A DNA stretch of 64,000 nt from positions 22,028 through 86,027 of the forward strand of contig JAWXUX010000010.1 in assembly GCA_044426045.1 (NCBI GenBank), written 5' to 3'. The translations under genes and the position numbers were made by a program. The stretch comes from JAWXUU01 sp044426045. GTDB lineage: Bacteria > Bacillota > Clostridia > Christensenellales > CAMQZB01. The notes under the pieces were generated by a model that was not told where the DNA came from, did no database searches, and saw only the letters and a list, made by a program, of their open reading frames with translations. Positions 1-7,456 of the stretch are shown piece after piece (the first letter of the stretch is position 1; each line of letters starts with the position of its first letter).

Positions 1-484
1 TTGTTAGCCAAGCACCAGTATAAGTAGCATTGCGAAGTTCTTGCACAGTGAGCTTTTCACCTGCGATATTAATTATTCCAAACCAATCTAATTTTTCTCT
101 GTCATTGCCTTCGCAAAAATAGACCATGATTTTGTAATCCAAAATTTGTTCTTTTTCAGTGTTTGTAAGATTATGGAATGCTTTAAAATTAAGAGAAAAA
201 TCTCCACTCACATACTGACAAAAGCTGATAGTTCTTTGTTGACCATCCAAAATCTCATACGTGCCATCATCGTTTTTTACCCAATACATAACATTCAGAG
301 GAAATCCCTTTATTATAGTTTCAATAACGGCGCTTCGCTTCTTTTCGTCATAAACAAATTCACGCTGATATTTAGGACGAATATTTAATTTTCCATTATA
401 TCCAATAACACCCTCTTCTGCGTTATCGATATAATTTTCCGATATCTCACGTATGCTAATTTCATGCAATTCTATTTTCATCAT
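1..484 (-). CDS. DUF262 (GmrSD-type) protein, N-terminal part
   Basis: Partial gene; the C-terminus lies beyond the left edge. Translation from position 484 or 481 gives a DUF262/ParB-like N-terminus, with the family signature DGQQRT at about residue 80 after a region reading LNIRPKYQREFVYDE. DUF262 is the nucleotide-dependent nuclease/NTPase half of GmrSD-type restriction systems. The start overlaps the stop of the upstream methyltransferase by 4 nt (ATGA), so the two are translationally coupled and probably form one restriction-modification operon. The second ATG (481) has the better spacing from GAGG. Nuclease activity cannot be judged because the C-terminal domain is missing. Confidence 0.85.
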   Translation of the reverse strand, partial: MMKIELHEISIREISENYIDNAEEGVIGYNGKLNIRPKYQREFVYDEKKRSAVIETIIKGFPLNVMYWVKNDDGTYEILDGQQRTISFCQYVSGDFSLNFKAFHNLTNTEKEQILDYKIMVYFCEGNDREKLDWFGIINIAGEKLTVQELRNATYTGAWLT

Positions 485-1653
485 TTGACCTCTTTTTGTT
501 TTATTATAATTCGCGCGTATATACTAGAATATAATTCATTTGTATCACAATCCCTAAAAGCAGGTGGCTTCCTATCTATCTCATGATTATATTTTCTATA
601 CAGCGTACCTTTAGCATTAATTGTATATTTTCCAGTTGGCACACCATCTTTCAATATTTCCATTTTCCTTTTGCTAGTAAATTCTATACTACCAACAATG
701 CCTAATGCTATAATTTCAAATTGATTTGGATTGTATTTATCCAAAAAAGTTATTGGCACACCCATATATCCATCATAGTCATACGGAATATCCGCATACT
801 TATCAACATTTATTGCATGATAGTTTTGATAATTTAAATTACACATTCTATCATATTTTTTATAAAGTATGAGTTCTTGTTGCCTCTTTGGAGTATCTAA
901 GTTTGTATACCACATAATACTTCCCATACTAAAATATTTTACTCCATTTTCAATTTTTGTTCTTGATGCAGTTTTAATTTCATAGTCAAAAGGCACTTGA
1001 AACCATTTTGTACCACCATTATCCATACCTAACCAAAGCTTGTTCTCTTTTATTAATTTAAAAATTTCTTTATAAGTTATAGCATTTTGGTTGCCTAAAA
1101 TTATAAAATTTTTATTATATTCACATAATTGTAAAACATATTCTCTAAATAACGAAAAAGGCGGATTTGTCACAATAATATCTGCTTCTTTAAGCAATTC
1201 AATGCTTTCTTCTGAACGAAAATCACCGTCACTGTCTAACATCGTTAATACATTCTTATCATTTTTCAATAGATATTCTACATCAAAAAGATTGATACTA
1301 TCATCACCATTCTGATCTTTAACTTCTGTGATTTCAATTTTATAAGGCTTTCTATCCTCTTTTGCAACTGAAAGAATAGTATCCTCACCACTAAACAATG
1401 ATGACTGAGAATACATTACTGGGGAAGTTGCATAGCAAGTGGCAATCAATTTCTTCAATCCTAAAAAGTTAAAATTTAAAGCGAAATATTTAAAGAAATT
1501 ACTTTCGTATGTGTCATCACAATTACAAAATACTACTTTATCTCGAAAATGCTCTTTATAATGCTTCATTTCCTTTTCAATATCGACAAGCTGTGTATAA
1601 AATTCGTCTTTCTTTGCCCTGTTTGCTTGTTTCAAATTATTATTTCCTGCCAT
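481..1653 (-). CDS. EcoRI-type adenine-specific DNA methyltransferase
   Basis: 390 aa. The N-terminus (AKKDEFYTQLVDIEKEMKHY) and the FCNCDDTYESNFFKYF block match the M.EcoRI-like adenine methyltransferase family. The catalytic NPPF motif, in VTNPPFSLFREYV, is near residue 162. It should transfer a methyl group from SAM to adenine N6 and protect host DNA. It is the first gene of a leftward operon with the DUF262 gene and is divergent from an XRE controller that probably governs it. No classical EcoRI-like endonuclease is visible next to it, so the DUF262 protein is the likely restriction partner. That pairing is inference; the methyltransferase call is firm. Confidence 0.9.
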   Translation of the reverse strand: MAGNNNLKQANRAKKDEFYTQLVDIEKEMKHYKEHFRDKVVFCNCDDTYESNFFKYFALNFNFLGLKKLIATCYATSPVMYSQSSLFSGEDTILSVAKEDRKPYKIEITEVKDQNGDDSINLFDVEYLLKNDKNVLTMLDSDGDFRSEESIELLKEADIIVTNPPFSLFREYVLQLCEYNKNFIILGNQNAITYKEIFKLIKENKLWLGMDNGGTKWFQVPFDYEIKTASRTKIENGVKYFSMGSIMWYTNLDTPKRQQELILYKKYDRMCNLNYQNYHAINVDKYADIPYDYDGYMGVPITFLDKYNPNQFEIIALGIVGSIEFTSKRKMEILKDGVPTGKYTINAKGTLYRKYNHEIDRKPPAFRDCDTNELYSSIYARIIIKQKEVK

Positions 1654-1697
1654 TGTTGATTTTCCTCACAATATTTTCTCAAATCAGTGTATAGTTA

Positions 1698-1777
1698 CAC
1701 CATTTGGGGGAATATTGCAATTATATCACACCGTTTGTACAAAGTCAATGCACAATATCACGATTTGGTGTAATATT
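1698..1777. promoter_or_regulatory. Direct repeats, probable XRE operators
   Basis: The divergent intergenic region contains two direct copies of a 19-bp sequence: CACCATTTGGGGGAATATT at 1698-1716 and CACGATTTGGTGTAATATT at 1759-1777, 16/19 identical. The second overlaps a TAATAT -10 box (1771-1776) and sits just before the XRE start. This arrangement suggests autoregulation and control of the methyltransferase promoter on the other side. Binding is inferred. Confidence 0.5.
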
Positions 1778-1782
1778 TACAT

Positions 1783-2136
1783 ATGGAACTAGATTACAAT
1801 AAAAATTTTATAGAACGATTCAACCAAATGGCAAACAAGAGCGTCAATGCCATCGCAAAAGATATTGGCATTAATCAACAAACATTATACCGCTATCTTT
1901 CAGGGGAACACAAACTTAGCATCGAAGTTGCAATTAAAGTCGCAACTTATTTCGACTGCTCCGTTGATTATTTAATTGGCTTAGAAAATGATTTTGGGGA
2001 AATTACACAAAATAAAAATACTCAAAAACTTAGAACTGCGACCACCGAAGAAGAAGATTTGATAAAATCGTACCGATCACTAGAACACAATAAAAAAGCC
2101 AAACTGATAGGATATGCAGAAGGGTTAAAAGATTGA
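1783..2136 (+). CDS. XRE-family regulator of the restriction locus
   Basis: 117 aa. Residues about 15-67 form a Cro/C1 helix-turn-helix (NAIAKDIGINQQTLYRYLSG, then a second segment ending VDYLIGLEND). The C-terminal 45 residues are a charged tail typical of small XRE repressors. It is divergent from the methyltransferase and probably acts as the controller protein of the restriction-modification operon. No Shine-Dalgarno is visible, and the -10-like TAATAT lies only about 7 nt before the ATG, so translation may be leaderless, as in many C-protein genes. An internal start at residue 16 (MANKSVN) is possible but would trim the helix-turn-helix. Confidence 0.85.
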   Translation: MELDYNKNFIERFNQMANKSVNAIAKDIGINQQTLYRYLSGEHKLSIEVAIKVATYFDCSVDYLIGLENDFGEITQNKNTQKLRTATTEEEDLIKSYRSLEHNKKAKLIGYAEGLKD

Positions 2137-2153
2137 TTATAACAAATAGGAAT

Positions 2154-2179
2154 AGCCTAGCATTAAATGTTGCTAGGCT
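2154..2179. terminator. Intrinsic terminator between convergent genes
   Basis: Stem AGCCTAGCA (2154-2162) pairs with TGCTAGGCT (2171-2179) and is followed by TTATTTTT on the plus strand. It lies between the convergent ends of the XRE and OLD genes and probably serves the XRE transcript. Confidence 0.75.
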
Positions 2180-2185
2180 TTATTT

Positions 2186-3874
2186 TTACAAATGCCATGA
2201 TTGAACAAAATCCATCAGCGACTTAATCCTCACATCACCCAAATTATTATATTTTTCAATAAAAGCATTTGCCCAATCTGGTCCATGCCCTCCAATTTCC
2301 TTATCAAAATTTTCCAACTCACCACAAGGAACAAGAAAAATTTTCATTCTTTTAAACTCTTCATTTATATAATTATACGCTGTTGTTGCATCTCCTCTGG
2401 GTATATTAATAATACCACCACTTTTCAAAAGATCCCATTTTGTTTGAGGAGATATTTCTTTAATTTTACTAGTCAGTTGACTTTTTGAAATATTTTCATT
2501 CCCTTGATTCTTTAATTCTGAAAATGAAGATATTATTTTATCAATTGCAATCACGCTTTTGCCACCAGTAATCCCATTAGATAACTGACTATAAAATGTT
2601 ATCAATGTGTCCCAATTACCCCCACAACTTTCAAATAATTTACTTACTATCTTAGAATCGTTTAAAATATCAATATCAGGAATTATTCTATAATCAATTT
2701 TTAAAGACATCAAGGCGTTAACAATTTTATACATCTTATGTTTTCCGCCACAATGTATAAACAATGAATCTGAATAATGACCATTTTCGCCTTTAATGTA
2801 ACTATCAATGATAGAATAAATTTTGCAATCAGAATCTGATTCGCATAGTACTGTAACATTATGAAATAGGCTATCCATAATATTTGAATGTTTTAATAGT
2901 GAGTCGCTCCATATACTTTCCATATCATAATTATTAAGTATTGCAATTCCGTTTTTATCTCCATCTCTTGTTATTCTGACAATCTTCACTCTGCTAGGAC
3001 AAACACTCAATACGCCTTTTAGGAAATCCTGACTGTGTGTCGCAATAAATGCTTGTTGATTTTTCAAAACTTCACCTACAGTTTTGCCCATAATATTCGC
3101 TTGTGGGGGATGCAAAAAAGATTCTGGCTCATCAATACAAAAAATACTATACTGTTTCATGAATAAGTGTAATATTATACCAACAAAACTCTTGATTCCG
3201 TCACCTTGTTCATGAATTTTAGGATACTGAGCTAGAATTTCACCATACTTCATCTGCCGCTCTTGTTCATTTTTAAATACCTCATTTTCTCCAAATTTAA
3301 CATGCTCTCCCATGCATAATGGTATAGTTTTTACACAATTAGCATTTAGAATCAAATCATATCCAAAAGCTTTTTTAAAATTTTTAGAAATTAAATCTTG
3401 AGCTTCGGGATATCTCACCAAATAATGAATAGGGTGTTTAATACTCTCATTACAATCTATTGCTTTCGGCGGCTCACATACTGTTAACCTATTTTCAGTG
3501 CTAATTTGCGAAACAAAAAAATCTCTAGAATTATTTAACCCATTCATGTCACCTATTTGTGACGATATAAAAGAGCAATTATATCCTTCGTATTTTGTAT
3601 AATTTCCATTATCTACAGATAAAGTGTACTGACTAATTTTTTGAAGCTTATCTTCTTTATCTATATCTTTAATTTTAATTGATTTAACAACCACAGAATG
3701 CTTAAGCTTACTATATAACAATTCGCGAATGTCTTTGATTGATTGACTCTTTCCCGAATTATTTGGGCCGACAAAAATTACAATATCATCGCTCTTTAAA
3801 TTTAAACTTGTACCATCATTAAATTTTAATTCACTTATGTATGGATTATTTTCAATTTCGATTTGCTGATTCAT
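2186..3874 (-). CDS. OLD-family ATP-dependent endonuclease
   Basis: 562 aa. The N-terminal ABC-type ATPase has Walker A GPNNSGKS (about residues 36-43), a Walker B/signature region in FCIDEPESFLHPP (about 245) and an H-loop in ATHSQDFLKG. A C-terminal Toprim domain starts near residue 340 (VLCESDSDCKIYS) and includes a later acidic PDIDILND. This order defines class 1 OLD nucleases, which are anti-phage proteins in several systems. No UvrD partner follows, so this is not an evident Gabija pair. It is beside a restriction-modification locus, consistent with a defence island. The assignment to the OLD/AAA family is confident; the phage specificity is unknown. Confidence 0.85.
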   Translation of the reverse strand: MNQQIEIENNPYISELKFNDGTSLNLKSDDIVIFVGPNNSGKSQSIKDIRELLYSKLKHSVVVKSIKIKDIDKEDKLQKISQYTLSVDNGNYTKYEGYNCSFISSQIGDMNGLNNSRDFFVSQISTENRLTVCEPPKAIDCNESIKHPIHYLVRYPEAQDLISKNFKKAFGYDLILNANCVKTIPLCMGEHVKFGENEVFKNEQERQMKYGEILAQYPKIHEQGDGIKSFVGIILHLFMKQYSIFCIDEPESFLHPPQANIMGKTVGEVLKNQQAFIATHSQDFLKGVLSVCPSRVKIVRITRDGDKNGIAILNNYDMESIWSDSLLKHSNIMDSLFHNVTVLCESDSDCKIYSIIDSYIKGENGHYSDSLFIHCGGKHKMYKIVNALMSLKIDYRIIPDIDILNDSKIVSKLFESCGGNWDTLITFYSQLSNGITGGKSVIAIDKIISSFSELKNQGNENISKSQLTSKIKEISPQTKWDLLKSGGIINIPRGDATTAYNYINEEFKRMKIFLVPCGELENFDKEIGGHGPDWANAFIEKYNNLGDVRIKSLMDFVQSWHL

Positions 3875-4002
3875 TAATCGTCTCCTACAAACTTTCTACT
3901 AATAGATTTCTACAATTTTCATAATTATACATTACAATAAGAAATTATGCAAGCTAAACATGAAAATAATTTTCTAAATTTTTACAATAGTAATTTAAAT
4001 AC

Positions 4003-4048
4003 AAAACCCCAAAATCACTTGTTGTTTAAGCGATTCAGGGGTTGTTTT
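4003..4048. terminator. Hairpin terminator at left end of locus I
   Basis: CCCCAAAATCAC (4007-4018) pairs imperfectly with GCGATTCAGGGG (4030-4041). The stem has T-rich flanks on both strands. It probably stops leftward transcripts from locus I before they enter the OLD gene. Confidence 0.5.
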
Positions 4049-4315
4049 TATTGATGTTTAGGGGTTTATTTAGTATACGTATTCCGCACTTTATTCCCAT
4101 TCGATTCTTCTGGGTTTTGAACGCGGTGAAGCTGTGGAGCGTGGCGTGCGTTGTCGTGCATGGCATACCGCTTTCTCGCGATATTATATACCATATGTTT
4201 CTACGCTGTATCATAGTGGTCGCAAGCGCGATACCTGGGCGATTATCACAGTGGTATCACGGTGGTATCAGAAGCGATTGAGCGGTTTGAGGGACGTTTT
4301 TAATCCGTTTTTGGG
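4049..4315. other. Non-coding stretch with no supported gene
   Basis: The DNA here has higher GC than its surroundings. It contains a short direct repeat (GTGGTATCA at 4251 and 4262). Open frames on the plus strand lack a ribosome binding site and resemble no protein I know. I see nothing functional. Confidence 0.4.
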
Positions 4316-4536
4316 TATAAAAAACACCCCAACGTGTGTTGAGGTGTCAATAGTGCAGCAGCTACCCACAATATATTGGATAACCATTATATATTCGATA
4401 TTCTCCCTTTATACTCCACTTCTCAGTGATAGAGTAATCGCAACTGTTTTGCGTAGCCCAAGTGATCAATCAAGGCTCGTGCTAGTTTCTTTTTTACTCA
4501 CGAAAACAACAAAAATCGTGTTCTATAGCCGTCTGC
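4316..4536 (-). ncRNA. Structured ncRNA, copy I (unknown family)
   Basis: About 220 nt between a consensus promoter (4543-4571) and a terminator (hairpin ACACCTCAAC/GTTGGGGTGT then a U-run, ending near 4316). The RNA can form CACGA/UCGUG, AGCC/GGCU, CGCAA-aacag-UUGCG, CACU-GAGA-AGUG and GGUUAUCC/GGGUAGCU helices. Compared with the second copy at 38.2 kb, the first helix changes to CACAA/UUGUG with pairing kept, and the second changes to AGUC/GGCU with a wobble. This covariation supports RNA structure. It follows a membrane-protein gene in the same orientation. It does not look like tmRNA, RNase P or SRP RNA, nor like the 6S RNAs I know. Confidence 0.65.
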
Positions 4537-4542
4537 TATTCT

Positions 4543-4571
4543 ATTATATTATGTTTGCGTTAATCTGTCAA
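4543..4571 (-). promoter_or_regulatory. Consensus sigma-70 promoter of ncRNA copy I
   Basis: TTGACA (4571-4566), a 17-bp spacer and TATAAT (4548-4543) on the minus strand: both hexamers are perfect. The site lies just past the 3' end of the membrane-protein pseudogene, so the RNA is transcribed on its own. Confidence 0.8.
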
Positions 4572-4581
4572 CAGGAGGTTG

Positions 4582-5406
4582 TTATGATTTTCCATTTTGA
4601 TTCGTTTGCACATTTTTGACATTGCTGATATATGAAACCAAACTAAAAGTAACCAATATGAGCGAACAAAACAATTGATATACCGGGACAAGTTTGAACC
4701 AATCGCACACTTCTGAAACATCAATATTATATGCGGCTAAATACACAATTAAAGAATGTGCTCCCATAACTATGCTGTCCACAACATCTTCGCCTATCAA
4801 TAAATAGACACCAGAAAACAAGGCAGCTTCTTCAATTAAACTTTTAACTGCTAGTACAATACGTTCTCCATTATTTATATTTGAATTTTTATCTTCTGTT
4901 GAAGTTACATCTTTAAAAAATGCAACATTTATTTCTGCTGTTCTTGAAATGATTCTCACGATTAACATTCCTGTGCAAAAAGCCACCACAATAGTACTTC
5001 CCATTGATTTAATTATATAAATAAATGTGATCAAAAACATGCTAATGCAAAGATTACATGTATTTAGACGTTTTATATAATCACCACGCTTGTGCTTTAT
5101 CTGGCTTTTTCCCGACAAATACTCGTTTTTAATCTTGTTTTTATCCAAAAAGTACGCACTTGTAATCTTGTTTTTATATCGAGAAGACAAAAATAAATCT
5201 ACACTTATGATATATTGTAATGCCACAGAAATAGACTTTTAACAACACTTTTTTACTTTCTCAAATGTACTCGTTGCATCATTTACTATTCCTTTATCAA
5301 AGTTGTTTTCATTATATACATCAAAATAGTTCACACTATGCAAAATTACGCTAATATAATGCGCATACACTGCACCCATCAAATACAAGATAAAAATATT
5401 ATTCAT
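4582..5406 (-). pseudogene. Multi-spanning membrane protein, copy I, nonsense-disrupted
   Basis: Reading from ATG 5406 (after AAAGGAG) gives a frame homologous to the 268-aa membrane protein at 38428-39234. It is interrupted by TAA at 5241-5239 (codon 56), where the intact copy reads HCKKRF. The remaining 219 codons stay open to 4582. The C-terminal 60 or so residues are identical to the other copy, while the first 100 differ greatly. It has about six hydrophobic segments and no recognisable domain. Downstream reinitiation at GTG 5226 would give a 214-aa product, but no ribosome binding site supports this. It is most likely a decaying duplicate. Confidence 0.75.
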
Positions 5407-5423
5407 GTCACTCTCCTTTATTG

Positions 5424-5452
5424 ATTATAACCTAATGCCATCGTCTTGTTAA
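5424..5452 (-). promoter_or_regulatory. Promoter of membrane-protein copy I
   Basis: TTAACA (5452-5447), a 17-bp spacer and TATAAT (5429-5424) lie just upstream of the AAAGGAG ribosome binding site and ATG 5406. The promoter is downstream of the ugd terminator, so the membrane protein had its own transcription. Confidence 0.65.
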
Positions 5453-5488
5453 TTTACTAATTATTATATTATAATTGATTGATAGACG

Positions 5489-5540
5489 AAAAAAAAGCAC
5501 TGTGCAAAAATTTTTTTATCTTACACAATGCCCTTTTTTT
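5489..5540 (-). terminator. Terminator after ugd remnant
   Basis: On the minus strand GGCATTGTG pairs with CACAGTGC and is followed by a run of eight T. It corresponds in position to the stronger hairpin at 39294-39339 after the intact ugd. Confidence 0.6.
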
Positions 5541-5556
5541 TACGTTGCAGTTATCA

Positions 5557-6040
5557 CTAGTCCCTAAAATACAAATCACGCGTGTAGACTTTGTCTATCA
5601 CATCAGCCATGTCTGAACTGCATCTGTTTGCGATGATCACATCTGATATTTGTTTAAACCCATTGACATCGCGAATGACTCTTGAATTGAAAATAAATCC
5701 TCTGCCATTGCTGGCTCGAATATCACTACTTCTATCCCTTTAGCTTTAATTCTCTTCATAACGCCCTGAATTGAGCTTTGGCGGAAGTTATCTGAGCCTG
5801 ATTTCATTGTCAGGCGATATATTCCAATCACTTTTGGATTTCTTGCGATTATTTGTTCTGCGATGAAGTCTTTACGCGTTCTGTTCGCATCAACAATCGC
5901 ACCAATGATGTTTTGTGGCACTTCGTTGTAGTTTGCAAGAAGTTGTTTTGTATCTTTTGGCAAACAATATCCGCCGTAGCCAAATGATGGGTTGTTATAG
6001 TGCGTGCCGATACGTGGACCAACGCAGATGCCGCGTATGC
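5557..6040 (-). pseudogene. UDP-glucose 6-dehydrogenase remnant (3' part)
   Basis: This matches the last 160 or so codons of the intact ugd at 39393-40577, including RIGTHYNNPSFGYGGYCLP with the catalytic Cys region. The 5' two-thirds are missing and homology fades at about 6040. A 1-nt deletion around 5691-5695 (after MAEDL) shifts the frame; the original stop is still present at 5557. It is clearly non-functional. It marks the left copy of a duplicated ugd-membrane protein-ncRNA cassette. Confidence 0.9.
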
Positions 6041-6051
6041 TCAATTAATGC

Positions 6052-6250
6052 CTATATCATATTATCAATTAGTTGAGTACTACAAAAGTATGTTCTGCAG
6101 ACCCGCAAATATTCCAACTTCTTTTCTGTAAATTCATTCATTCCATTATTAAAGACGCCAGATGATAGATTCAACGTGGCAAAAATTGCTATTACTGTAC
6201 TCCAATTGAAAACCGTAACGATGCCCTAGTCTGTCGTTGATAGAATTCTC
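6052..6250 (-). pseudogene. Wzx flippase remnant
   Basis: The minus strand reads GIVTVFNWSTVIAIFATLNL followed by SSGVFNNGMNEF. This is the conserved N-terminal segment of polysaccharide flippases and matches FATLNLSGGVYNVAMTKF in the intact Wzx at 14278-15696. A TAG replaces the expected Tyr in the DYG motif, and the frame ends at 6052 close to the ugd remnant. It is the relic of an earlier repeat-unit flippase. Confidence 0.7.
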
Positions 6251-6424
6251 GTGAATATTAGTGTAGTTATAAGTGACATACATCTGCTTGATAATGTACA
6301 TATTAAAAACCATATGGAAGCTTTCATCGAAGCGGACAATATGGTATATTTTTTTATTAAACCATTGTTTAAATTCAAATTATTCTCCTATAAAAATGAT
6401 ACTTTCACCAAAACACATAAGAAC

Positions 6425-7412
6425 TTATACATCTAGCGATATTTTATTAACTACTCCTTTTTTTGAAAAAGGCACACTAATCCCCATATTTATAAGTGCC
6501 CGTATAGCAAATTCATTGTCTGACTTATCTATTCTAACCAATGAAATAACGTTGTACCCCAGTTTGTTTGCAACATTTAATAATGAGGTTAAATTGCCAA
6601 TTACTACAATTTTTTTATCATACAAATCTACAAGAACTTTTTCTGCTGGTATTATTGAACCAATTTCTTTTGCAAACACGCTATCCTGCAAATTTTTAAA
6701 TTGATCTATCTCTCTATGGTGATACTTATATAATAATATAGCACCTTGTTTCTCGCAATATTCTAATAATGCTTCACAAATATTATTAATGATTTTTTCT
6801 CTATATATGGAGTTAACTGATCTTGTTATCATCTCCAAACTAACTTCATTACTTTTTTTGCCAGATAATTCTGCCCTTACTGATTTTGGAAAAAGAACAT
6901 ATACTTCACTATATATCAAACTCATACCATAACAGTGACCTTCTCTAAAACAATAATTCTTGCCGTAAAATATTCTTCTAAATATACTTCTAATCAATTC
7001 TGTATACGATTTAATCTTCATTTGTGTATTAATTATAGTAGGCAAACTATTTTGATTATTAAAGTTTATATACGAATAATATGCATCCTCTTCCATATAC
7101 AAACATATGATATTTGGATTTCACTTACAAATTTTACTCAAGACCATTGTATTATAATATCTTTCTTGACTTAAAAAAAATCCTACCATATCTATTCTTA
7201 AATATTCTTCTACTTTTAAATAGAACTATTGCCATTTCAATTTCATTTAAAAAACTATTTGTGACGACGACAATATTTTTTCTAACTACCAAAACACTAT
7301 TAAAAATATTTCTATAATTATTAAGTAATTCTTTGGACAAATTAAATTCTGAGAAAATAATTAAGTCATTGATATCGCATAAAAACTGTTCTTGTAAAAC
7401 AGCTGTTGCCAT
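6425..7412 (-). pseudogene. Broken sialyltransferase-like (GT52/polysialyltransferase-type) gene
   Basis: Two frames (7412-7152 and about 7108-6425) make one gene of about 325 codons. Removing one T from the T8 run near 7172 joins them, leaving one in-frame TGA (around 7110, probably a former TGG). The C-terminal half has EEDAYYSY, KYHHREID and the pattern IIPAEKVLVDLYDKKIVVIG followed by NLTSLLN. That recalls the acceptor/CMP-binding end of GT52 and polysialyltransferase families, but this is pattern recognition only. It is the last cargo gene of locus I. It could be phase-variable through the T8 tract, but the extra stop argues for decay. Confidence 0.5.
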
Positions 7413-7456
7413 AATTTAATTATATTGAGTATGCATTATATATAAATTTCTTTTCA

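Noticed and set aside
4042..4619. Open frames on the plus strand over 4042-4281 and 4134-4619
   Set aside because: They lack ribosome binding sites, resemble no proteins, and the second runs antisense through the ncRNA and its promoter.
6251..6704. Plus-strand frames opposite the sialyltransferase-like gene
   Set aside because: They are antisense to a minus-strand gene with recognisable protein patterns, and their composition is that of a shadow frame.
7081..7130. TGA read as Trp (alternative genetic code)
   Set aside because: TGA is a normal stop for several intact genes here, such as the methyltransferase at 481-483, so the in-frame TGA is a mutation.
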